Origin: Lutjanus erythropterus
Taxonomy: Eukaryota; Chordata; Actinopteri; Lutjaniformes; Lutjanidae
Direction: 5' to 3'
DNA: 64,000 nt
NCBI GenBank assembly: GCA_020091685.1
Contig: CM034600.1
Coordinates: 11,600,219 to 11,664,218 of the forward strand
The notes beneath the pieces were generated by a model that saw nothing but the letters and a program-made list of their open reading frames with translations, searched no databases and was not told the origin of the DNA. Of the stretch, positions 49,201 to 61,200 are shown piece by piece (positions within the stretch are counted from its first letter, which is position 1; every line of letters begins with the position of its first letter). Both the position numbers and the translations under genes were made by a program.

Positions 49201-52200
49201 GAAACATTAATTTGACAAAAGCATTTTGGGAGGAAAGCGGAAAACACAAGAGACAAAATCACTGAGTGTATCTGTGTTGATCAGAGCTGGCGGAGCCTCT
49301 GGGTCCAGTTGAACCACCAGAACCAGTCCTGCCCTCTCAGCCGGTTGAAATAGAGATTGAGACTCCAGAAGTCAGGAAAAAGTAAGTCGATATTTGTGCA
49401 TGTGCATACATGGAATACACAGGTGAAATATTATTTTGCAATGGTATTAATTATGTATATCTAAAATAAAACATCTTACTGTATATAGCCAGTATAAATA
49501 CAATTAAAACCCATGTAGCATTTAAACATTATGACATTTGATGAATCACGTGGTGATGTTTAGTTGTTTTTTGTATTGTGATCTGTTTTAGTTTTAGAAC
49601 TTTCAGAGGTTCGATTGAAGGACAGTTATTCAGTTCATGACCTTTTTTCCCCCTTTTCAGTAAAATCTATCTCATTTTAAATGCAGCTTCAGGTAGCATT
49701 AACAATCATCTCGAGTCTTGGGAAAAAACATTCTTGAGGCAGAGATAGACTTTATTTAGTCAGGCTTCTAAGATACCTTTTCTGTTCTGCTATAGAGCGC
49801 CTGAGGAAAGTTTTTTCTTTCTATGGCTGTTTTATGCATTTTCAAAAGCAGCTTAAAGGGTAACTTTGGTGTTTTTTGAAGCTGGATCCCTATTTGCCCA
49901 TGTTTGTGTCACTAATGAGGACAGCAGTTTTTGAATTTGGTCCAGTGTTGAGTGAGACCGCTGCAGCTGGCGGAAGCAAAACTGAGCTGCAACGAAATCC
50001 CTCTGGGCAACTGTGCACAATTAAAGTAAGTCCATTAAAAGTGCTTGTTTTGCCACTGACAGTTTCAAACTGCTATTTTGAGTGTGTGAAAACCTTATGG
50101 AAAGAACTGCAGTCAGGGCTGGTTATTGTTTGAGCTGTGGAAAGACAAACCTAGATGTTTGGTGAACTTTATCGAGGTTTAACGTTAATATAGTTTCATA
50201 TGATAATCAATGGTGAAAAGCGAGGAATCTCTTTATTTTAGAGGCTGAACATTTTTGCATGAAAAATTACTTTCAAAAACGATTGATTGATCGTCAAAAT
50301 AGTTAGTTTTTACCACTTGCCCAGTCAGGCAAGTTAGTTGCTAAATTTACCAGCCCAACATAGCATTTCACTGACTAACTTTATTTTGTTTCTGTCCAGC
50401 TTTAATGTAAAAAAAAATGACAATATTAAAATTACAGTTTTGCATTGGGAGTCTAGTTAGATTGGTGAGAGCAGTAACACAGTTTCTGGTGAGACAAAAC
50501 AAATGTTACTCTACATCTTTCTCTGTTGTTATCAGACATGTATACTAACAGCCTGAGCTTGTCAGTTGCAAAACCAAGCACTGTTAGTGGACTTACTTTG
50601 GCGGTGTCCAGTTGCCCGTAGGGATTATGTTGTGGCTCATTTTCACTTCATACTGGCTGCAGTGCTCTCCCTCAATATTTGACTAATTTCAAAAATTGTC
50701 GTCCCCCTTAAAACACAAAACATGGGACAATAGGATCCATGTTGAAAATTAATAATAATGAATAGTTACCCTTTAATGTTCTCTGGAGTTCTGAATTGGG
50801 CTTTTTCGAACCTGTAGACACACTGGACCTTCGTGGAGTTTGTATGCATTTTAGATTTGTGTGTGAGGGAACATGATGGAAAAAAGTTTGTCGGTTTTAC
50901 TCTAATCATAATTTCCCATTGGCCAGACAAAAGAGGCAGGCAGAGTTTGAGATGTATCTGAGGCGGATGATGAACCGATACAAGAAGGACCTGCTGATAG
51001 ACACACACAAGGTGAAAACACACATATTTTACTCTCCTGTTCTCCTTATTACCGTTTCCTTATCTGGTGTCTGATTCAAAGTCACCACAGTCAACATCTG
51101 ATTGGTCTCCCAGGTCCACCTCATGTGCCTGATAGCCAGCGGGATGTTCCGCAACCGTCTGTGCAGTGAACCAGACCTGCTGGCCATCACTCTGTCGCTG
51201 CTCCCCTCCCACTATGGCTTGGTTGCCAAGGAACGCATCGACCAAAACTACCTCTCTGGACTGCTCAAATGGTGTGACATATGGCCTGCGTAGATGTGCC
51301 TTAAGATACTTTTTATTTTTGAATGTCTGTGATAAGAGTTCATAGTCCAGAATCATCAATCTCAACATATCAGTTATCATTAGCTTGGTGTGATCACCGC
51401 TGTGTCTTCTCTGTCCATTTTCAACTTTACCCCTCTCTTCTTCCCTTCTAGGTTCAGAGCAACATTCACCCTCAACCCCAGTCTCCCCTGTGAGGAGCGT
51501 CCGGACCCCCGGGCCCTGCTGGAGAGACGGCTGGCCAGTGTGTCTGCTAAAAACCACCAGGAGATGACTCATGTTGGTATTTTGGCACAAGACAAGTCAA
51601 TTTAATGAAGTGAAATGCAGTGTTTGAACATAAACTGTAGATTACACTAAAAAAATAATTATTGTCCTGTGTGCTTTGGTCTTTGTTTCCTGCAGCTGTT
51701 CCTGTTGGTCCTGAGGTCTCTGCAGCTCTTCTGTCGATTGGTTCTTTCTTTGCAGCCGATTCCTTTCAAACTCCCTTCCGCCAAGGTACTGACAATTTGT
51801 TATTGAGCCCTTTAGAGGACACTGATATTACAGCCATACTTGGTCAAGGTTTGCAGTAAAGCTAAGATTTAAAGTTAAGTCGCTTAATAGCATATGCCAA
51901 TGGTTCCCAGTCTTTCCTGTCTAATGATTGACCATGTCCCCTTGCAGATGAATGGTTTATCATTTAATTACTTTAAACTGATGAAGTTCAGACCAAACGT
52001 TTGTGGCAAGATTAGTTGAAACCTGCAACTACTTACAATTCACCACTCTGCAATGTTCTGAGAATCTGACAGTTCACACCTATGTGACTAGATGAGACAG
52101 TTTATCTTTTCCATCTCGACTCTCTGAACTTTGGCCCTAACTACTGGCTGTTCAGGCATTTTTGTAGCTGGAAATAATTTGTAGTGTCTGAAAATATAAA

Positions 52201-55200
52201 TGAGCACAGTGATAGTGAGTTGCTTGCTGCAGTTGCATTTCCAGTATCGATTACACGGCAAAAACATAAATGGTATGTGGGTAGGAAGTGAATAGAGGGA
52301 GATAGAGAGAGCACCCAGCTCTGGACGATCAAGGCACAGACTGAATAAGATGATGTAGCCCTGGTAATGAAAAATTTCACTGTGGTTATTTTCTCAGCAC
52401 AAATTAACACACCTGCACCGTTCCTCTTCTTGTTCTTCTTCACTTATTGTACTCAAAGTACCTTTTTGTCCTTTTTCCAGGGCAAAGGGGCTAAAACATC
52501 TGCTGGTGCCCGAGGAAAGAGCAATACAGACAAGGAACTCTCCAAGACCAGCCCCTCTGAGCCAAAGGTCTCTCCTGGCTCCAAGAGACCAGCAGGAGGT
52601 GGGGGGAGAAAAGAAGACAGAGGAGGAAAGAAAGCAAAGAAGAAAGAAATAAAGGAGGAGGATGAGGAGGAAGGGGGGAAGACGATCACATCAGGAGGGC
52701 AGAGGCCAAAGAACTCAAAACGCCGCAGCATCGCCTCAAAAGTTAGCTACAAGGAGGAGAGTAACAGCGAAGGGGAGAAGCAGGAGGAGGGGCTTAGTGA
52801 TGAAGAAGAATTTCAGGCAGACAGTGAGGAGAAGGACAGTGAAGATTCAGAGAGCGGGGCTGAATCCACAAAGAAGAAGACAAAGGGAAAAGGGAAGAGC
52901 AAAGATGCCAAAAGCAAGAATACCGCAGCTCTGAAGAGAAGGAGTGGTGGAGGGAAAAAGCAGGTAAAGGAGGAGGACCAGGAGTGGGAGGAAGAGGAGG
53001 AAGATGATGAAAAAGAAGAAGGAATGTCCAGCAATGGGACAAAGCGAAGAAGCAGTGGGAAAAAGGAGGGGCCTGGTGCGGACGAGTGGTTGGAGGTGTA
53101 TCTGGAAAAAACTTCTTCCTGGGTCTGTGTGGATGTGGATCAAGGTGTCGGGATGCCTCAGCTCTGCTCCCAGAATGCAACAGCCCCAGTCACATATGTG
53201 GTGTCAGTGGATGGGGATGGGTTTGTGAAGGACCTGGGAAGGAAGTACGACCCCACCTGGATGACGTCGTCCAGGAAGAGGCGGGTGGATGAAGAATGGT
53301 GGGAAGACACGCTCGAGCCGTTACTGGGACCTGAGGACGAGAGGGACATACAGGAGGACAAGGAGGTGAGACAGACAGACAGGTAGACATTCAGACAGTC
53401 AGGTTGACTGGACAGACAAGACAGATCCAAAGATTTACATACATCCTTCAAAAAGCTCAAACTAGAAGGTTTTTTTTGGAGACTTGCAGAAATGAATTTT
53501 AATCTTTAATCTTTTAATCTTTAATCTTCTCTATCTCAGGTCGTTCTGCAGATGTTTCGCACATCCTCATAACGCTTTGACACCCTTTTCATCCATATAT
53601 TTCTGTGTAGATTGCTTTGTTGATGGTATTTTCTGTCCTTTTACTCCTTAGTGTTGCGAATCCCCTCTCCCCTGTAGACTATTGGGTGTGGTGCTTCTTG
53701 TTAACATTTTGATTTATATTTTCTTAAGTAATAGTAAACAACTAGTTGGATAATTAGAACTTGTTGCAACTCGAAAGCCAAATCATTAGTTTTCTTCAAT
53801 GAATTACTCTTTTTGTGATTTTCTTTTTTAGGATCCTACTAAAATTTGCGTAAGATTGATAGCTATAATTGATAGCAAGTAATTGGGTTACATAAGGAAA
53901 AAAGAGAGGAGGGAGTTAATTTTTTTGGCATTTTGAAAATTAAGTCAACATATTAGAAGGAAGCAGAACTATCAGTATTGGTCCCAGGCATAAGAATACA
54001 AAAAATAAATCAGACAAGAAATATTTCTTGTACTTTTGCATATTGAGAAAAATGTCAAATCAGTGTCGAAGTGGTATTTTAACTTTCTTCCCAAAATTTT
54101 GATTTTGTTTTCAAAATGCAAAATGAAAAAAAGTCTTCCATCTCTTTTCTCATCCCCCTTTTTTCCTTATGCCTTCCTCTAATAGTCTTCTGTAAAAAGC
54201 ACACAGTTTTTCACTAACACAAAATAGTTTTTCTGCTTCCACCTGAAACTGTTTAGCTCAAAATCAGTGAACACATATGAAGAAAAATTAAATGATGTAG
54301 GTTGGGTTATATTGAGTTTTCAGACCACATAATGAAAAACATCAACAACCTTTGCTGGTTTCTGTGAACTTATTGTTCTCACTTTGGCTCTGATTAATGC
54401 TAATCCCTCAAAATCACTGAGATTATTGTGTATTCTACTATGTTATTAGCATGCAGCAACACATGGATGATTTTCTGTTTTTAGAATTTAACTTATAAAT
54501 TGACCAGCCAAACTCTCACATGCCTGGTCTTATGACTAAATAGGTAGTTAGATATGAAGGAAAGAGGGTTATGTGGAAAAACAAGCAACCCAGCAAGTAA
54601 AATCTCATCAAGAGCATGAAAAGATTTTATTTCTTGCCTACTGAAAGTGAAACTTTTAACTCAGTAATTTGAATTCACTTAAGATATTTCTCTCACAACT
54701 AGTTTAACACCCATTTATACTTATTGATACCAAAATATCTTCTCTCTGTGTTTTCCCCATGTTGGCCACGCAGCTCCAGAACAAGCTGATAAGCAAACCG
54801 CTGCCGATCTCAGTAGGGGAGTACAAGAACCACCCGCTGTATTCCTTAAAACGACACCTGCTGAAATATGAAGCTATCTACCCTCCAACAGCCACGGTAC
54901 TGGGATACTGCAGAGGAGAGCCAGTGTACTCCAGGTCAGTAAGAAAACAGTCAGCCTTGAATACATGTGAAATAAATGACTTCTCCACATGCACACAACA
55001 TGCTTTGTGGACTAAGATGTGTAAATGCTAGTTTGTAATGGGAAAAGTAGCAGACCTCATTTTTTTTACTGAAGTCAGTGGCTACGTCTCAGTTCAGGGG
55101 CTGGATTCTCATTAGTGTTCATTACTAGAAAATATACAAATGAGTCAATAAGGTCTAAATGTGTGAGAAATGCAGCCTTACTTGTACCGACTTTGGAGAG

Positions 55201-58200
55201 AACAACAGATGTACTCTGTAGCCCTCAGGATCCCATATGCCATTTGTACACTAAACCAGTGTCTCTCCTCAGAAAATATTCAGCTAATGGTTTTGTGCTG
55301 TTGGATGGTAGCAGGTGCTGTGCAGGCTTCACTGGTGCTTCTTAAGAAGCCACTAGCGCTCGATTCACTGCCACCACTTCATTTTCAACACAGCAGCTCG
55401 AAATACTGTATTCTCCACCAGATCTGCACTTCTGTTCTGATAGTTCCTGTCTGGAGCCATGTTTGCAGTGCTTTTGAAGCGTTTATTTTCAGCCTCTACA
55501 TTTCACCTCTGCTTACTGTCTTACCAGCACAGTTTAGCTTGCAACTAATCATGGATGATGCATGTTGTGCATACTACGTGTATGATTGAGACTACATAGC
55601 AGGTCGATATCGAAAGGAAAATACAGGGAAGACAAAACGTATTTTAACTTATGTTTTGGTTATCTTATATGTAATGTATCTTTATTTGACATTTTCCAGT
55701 ATTTTGTTATATATTTTTAAAATTATGTATATAATTTAAAGAAAATATTGCTGATATTCCACCGCGTACCACTAGAAGGAGCTTGTGTACCGCCAGTGGT
55801 ACACCTACCACTGTTTGAGAATCTAGGCACTAGTCAGTTGTTAAACAGGGTGTTCAAGCAAGCCATGTATGGTTGAGAAATATATTTCTTCTTATTTACT
55901 AGGTATATGCACACATGTTGACATCTGGCCACTGCCTGTAGACTGTTGTGTTTTGAAGTGAAATGTCACCACTTGTACTGTAAACTAGGGCGTTATGAAA
56001 GTTGTAATTTAATTTACATTTACACAGGACATTATCTTACACACTCAAAGCGCTTCAGAGTGAACGGGGCAGCTGTCTAGGACCCATATAGACCATCTCA
56101 TTGTAGGCAGAGGAGCAGGTTCATTTTGGACTTCTGGTCCTCTCAAACACACACCTGCCTCTTTTTTCTTTTTTTAATTAATATTTTTGGTCAGACATTT
56201 ACAATGAAAGCAGTTATATTATTATTATAGTTACGTGTCTCCGGGTCCATCCAGTCTTTTTCTCTTGTTTTTTTGAACAACTATCTACAGTACAGCGACA
56301 AAATTCAAATGCAACCAGACAATCAACATAAAATGTAAAAACACAAGACAGTAAAATGTCTGCATAGCACAAACATCACACGCCTGGTCCAAAAATAAAT
56401 TATGGTCAGACAGGTAGTATGTGAGCAATGAATGGACCCCACTTCATCATATGCTGTCCATTCTTTAAAAGTGGATAAGGTGGCAAATTTCCAGTGGTGT
56501 AGAGTTCTCAAAGACACGCCTTCCATTGGTTGGGCGCCTTGGAAGATCAGCTGAAGTGGGCTAATGTTGACCTGCTATGAACATCCATGTCCAGATGGTG
56601 GTGCTATTAGATCAGTTAAACTGTCCTGTGAATGAAGCTGTGGTTTTCACCTGCAGATAATGATCTGTCAGCTGTGACTTACATCTGCATCTGCACTTTT
56701 TAAATACAACCAAAAGACATTGTGTCTGCATTGGGCTTAAGAGCAAAACATGAAACTCTTGACTAAATGAATAAGTCTGTATGATAAATAAAATATTTCC
56801 TGTTATTCTTATCATGTATAAATCTTCTTTCTCTTCAGAGATTGTGTCCACACCCTCCACTCCAGAGACACATGGCTGAAAGACGCACGAACTGTCAGAC
56901 TAGGAGAGGAGCCATACAAGGTGAGAGACAATATTTCTCTCAAATCTGCACTTCTTGTTTGTTTCTCTTCTTTTTTATTCCATCCATCAGTTCTGCTCTT
57001 TCAGTTTGAGTCTGTGTTTGATGCCGTTGCCCTCTAACTTAATCCTACTCAAGCCTCTAGTCAAATCAGTTCAGCAGTCTTGATTTGCATGATTTGTGAC
57101 TGATGGTGACATAAAAGGAGGAACAACTTCAGGAACAGTTAACCACAAAATAAAAACTTTGTCACAGTCTGTTCATTTAAATGTAAATCAGCAGTTGATA
57201 GTTAAAACCATAAAACCACCAAAGATGCCGTTTTACTGGAGTTAACCACACTCTTCCTTTGTAGATTCCTTCCTAACATGAAAGTGGATGAGGTGTGGTT
57301 GATTTGAGCTGTGAACAGACAGTCACCAGTGTGTGATATGTAGCCAAACAATTGCTTTGAGACTTCAACAGAGCAAGATTTACCTCACTATGTAGGATAC
57401 TTTTCAGTTTTAAGAGGAAAGATGATTGTTTTTCTCCAGTTAATCCTCAGACTTTACATTTTTCAGACGTGTGACTCATGACATGCATTATTCTCCTCTA
57501 ATGATTAATTGTTTTTATATTCTGTCTCACACATCTCACAGAGATTGGCCTCTATGGAGAATTTCCACAACAGTTCCTGTACTTTCAGAGTGACTTAAAT
57601 GAGATGTGCTGCACAGCAGGGCACATATAGTGTTGCCTCTGGGTCTAAACTTATATGACGACACTTTTAATCGAGCGTTTAGTTGTTTGGTTTGATGATA
57701 AGCTTTCTTTCTGAGTACACGTTGATAATTTTCTGAAGAAAGTGAAACTAAGCACGTTTTTATTTTCAAAATAAGGTTTATTTTAAAATGTTAGCCAAGA
57801 AAAAACTTTAAAGTGTTTTGGACTGTGGTGATGTTGTCTACATGCACTGTGCACTCCACCTTTTACATTCTGTGTACCACAGTGCTCTACAATTTATAAC
57901 CCAACTCTGGTTTCTGTACTCATCACTGTATGCTTTATAATTTTGTAGACTGTCCGTCATGAATGCTGTGTCCCAATCAAAGCTGTACATTGAAATTTCC
58001 CAGTTGATATTTAAAACCACAAATTTAAAAACACAAAATGTTCCAGGTGCATGAGGCCGAATTTAAACAAAAAACATGGCTGACCCTGACAAACGGATGA
58101 GTTGATGAGTCTTTTGCCAGTGTACACACAATTGATCTGTCAGCACTGCAGCCTCCTTGCATATATTAATGAAACAGAGGAGGAAAATCAACACTGGGTG

Positions 58201-61200
58201 CTGCCATTGTTGTGTGATAACTGCTTCTTCTTGAAGTTGGGCTAGATGGATTTTCAAGTTCTGAGTTGTCTGGAATGCAGAATGCATGTCTACGTAGACA
58301 ACTTCATTTGTATATCTTTGTGTGGTAGGTCATGCTGGGTAAACTCCCCTCATATTTATGTAATCTTCTCATACAGACTTTGAGCAGTCTTAAGCTTCGT
58401 TTCACCGAGTGGTTTTCTTACCAGGTTCCAAGGGTTTACACTGAGCTGGGGGAAAAAAGCTTCTTCTAGTTTGCTCCCCTGACTTTGAATAATCTGCAGA
58501 GTACACTTCATCTATTCAATCTATTCCTCTTCCCCTAAGTCTCTTCTTTGTTCATTTGATGTTTACATTTCCAGTCTGTTTTGTTTTTAGTTTTATTTAA
58601 CTTGTAACTAGTTTGCAGTCTTGACCAGGTCTCCATTGAAAAAAAGACATTCACCCTCAAGATACTTCCTGGTTAAACAAAATAAATAAATGAAAACTTG
58701 AATAAATTACTTCCAAAAAAAAATCAAGATACAAATTTTAAAGCCATGCAAAGCCAGCCACATGCTGTGTTTGGTTGTTGTTGTATGATCTGAACCACTG
58801 TGCCACTGTGTCACTCTGTTTCAGATGGTGAAAGGCTTCTCTAATCGTTCCCGTAAGGCCAGGATGATGTCCGAGCTGAAGGATAACAATGACCTGGCCC
58901 TGTTTGGAGAATGGCAGACTGAAGAGTACCAGCCGCCTATTGCTGTGGACGGGAAGGTAATTGTCTGTGTAATAAGATTGCTGTAGCGGCAAATATTTGG
59001 ATACAGCAGAGAAAATGGATCAAAAATTTCCTAAACAACCATTAATTGTAGAAGAAAATGTGAATGTGTGCTTATAAATGAACAAATCACAAGTGAAAAA
59101 TAATGACAGAAGCACATCACAAGTTACCAAAGCTGAACATTTTACAACAGTGTTTTTTACCTGTTTTCTGTGTCTGTTTCCTTTAGGTTCCCCGTAATGA
59201 CTATGGTAATGTATACCTGTTTAAGCCCTGTATGTTACCAGTGGGCTGTGTTCACGTCAGGCTGTCCAACCTGCACCGGGTGGCCAGGAAGCTGAACATT
59301 GACGCTGCCCCCGCAGTCACAGGCTTCGACTTCCATGGGGGATACTCACACGCTGTGTAAGACAACACTGAGAAAACCTCCAGCTTGGAGTGGATTGGTT
59401 TAACACGGAAGTAGGGGAATGTGATCAGTACAGGAGCACGGCAGTGATTTCAGTCCCATCCCGGTCTCAGGGTTTAAAACTACATTTAATAACTTTGAAG
59501 ATGAAACGAAATGAAAAACTCCGATCCCCTCCCTTTAGTGAGGATGACTTCTTACACTCACATGAAAGAAAACCTCTAACATTATCATAATGAACATAAA
59601 TGACGAACATGGCTATAATAAGTACTCACAGCTGACAAGCTAGCATGTTAGTATTGGGATTTTTTCTCTGCCATTGATATATGATTGGCTCACTATAGCT
59701 TTAGCAATATATCTCCTCAGCCTTGTGATGAGAGCGCAGGCAGAGTAGGCAGGTATGTGGGTAGACAGGCAGGTCATCCAGTCATTTCATTGGACCGAAT
59801 TAGTGTTGGATTTGTTGATTGCTGTTGGGATGTAATGATGATTTTGACAAATTTAAAAAAAATACTTCTGAAATACATGACTCACTGTAGCTCACCCAAA
59901 GTCACAAAGAATATTGTACATTCTGTTGTGCTGCAGGCCACAGGTGCCAGATTTTTTCCTCTTTTTTTGTCAGAGCATTTGATTTATTGATTGCTGTTTG
60001 GATATAAGAGAATTTCAAACAATAGAACAAAAATGCTTCTGAAATGCATTACCTACTGTAGCTGGGACAGCTGCACTGCATTCATTGTGTCTAAATTATT
60101 GTTTTTTTTATTGCTATCGATTTTTAAAGATGCTTTTATCTAATGTAGGATATTCTTGTAAGGACATCTAGATCATAATTTCATATTAAAAATCTTAATA
60201 AAAGACAGACAAAATGTTTAAGTGCCTGTGTAAAGAAATATTGGCCAACATTTCTTTCTTCACTTTACTCTCACATACGTCAGCATGTATCTGCTGCTAT
60301 CCATCATGGTTTTATTTCTTATTTTTTTTGTTTTTTGATAACAAAGCTAGATCACTTGCTCTCTAAGTTTAGCTGTATTATTCTCAATGAGCAAGTCTCA
60401 TGTCATTGGTTCATACATATTGTTAAAACGGTTACACAGTTACAGCAGATTGTTCCACTTTTTCATCCTTGTCTTTGTTCTCTCAGGTAAACCTTGTCCA
60501 TTGTAAACATTAGCATAGTATGATGCAAATATTTAAAAGTCAGTCAAATGTCCCTGTCTGAACATTGTGAAATCTATGCCTTCAATTTTAAATGTAGGGG
60601 GGAAAAAAATCTTTTCTTTGTGTGTTTGTGTGTTCAAGGACTGACGGTTACATTGTGTGCGAGGAGCATGAGGAGATTCTCCGAGCGGCCTGGGTGGAAG
60701 AACAAGAGCTTCAGAAACAGAAGGAGAAAGAGGTGTGTGTGGGTCTGGATGACATTGTTCGTTTGTGCAGATTTCATTTTGAACTTGTGAGACTTGTTGA
60801 GTATAAGCTAATAACTTTCAATGACTTTGCAGGACTGATTTTGCAGTTAAAGGGATAGTTTGGATTATTTGGCTTGTATGAGGTACTTATGTGTTATGCG
60901 TATTACCTGCAGTAGATGGCGGCCGGCATGCCCCCAGTTTGGAGAAGCAGCAGCATACGATGTAGGGAGCTAAGCAGTGTACAGCTGTGCACAGGGTCAG
61001 CGGCAAAAATATTTTAGCCATCTAAAAGAAATTAGTATCACTTAAAGTGTATTGCCATCAGACAGTTGTTTTCAGTGGGAAACTAATGGTATATAAGCCA
61101 AAAATCACTCTCCCTCAATCTGTTTGTTTGTTAATGTTATTGTGTAATTTTGGTGAATCCAAAATACCAGAGCTGCAGCTTGAGTGTTCTGCAAAGTAAA

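Noticed and set aside
51573..51859. Alternative + strand reading of xpc exon 7 ([13 protein letters not shown])
   Set aside because: Needs the downstream exon 6 donor and breaks the highly conserved [10 protein letters not shown] frame; runs into a stop early in exon 8.
52453..53180. Minus-strand ORFs of up to 128 codons across xpc exon 8
   Set aside because: Shadows of the Lys/Glu-rich coding sequence; the + strand frame is fixed by homology and splicing.
54935..58824. xpc introns 9 and 10 are both exactly 1,904 nt
   Set aside because: No sequence similarity between them was noticed; treated as coincidence.
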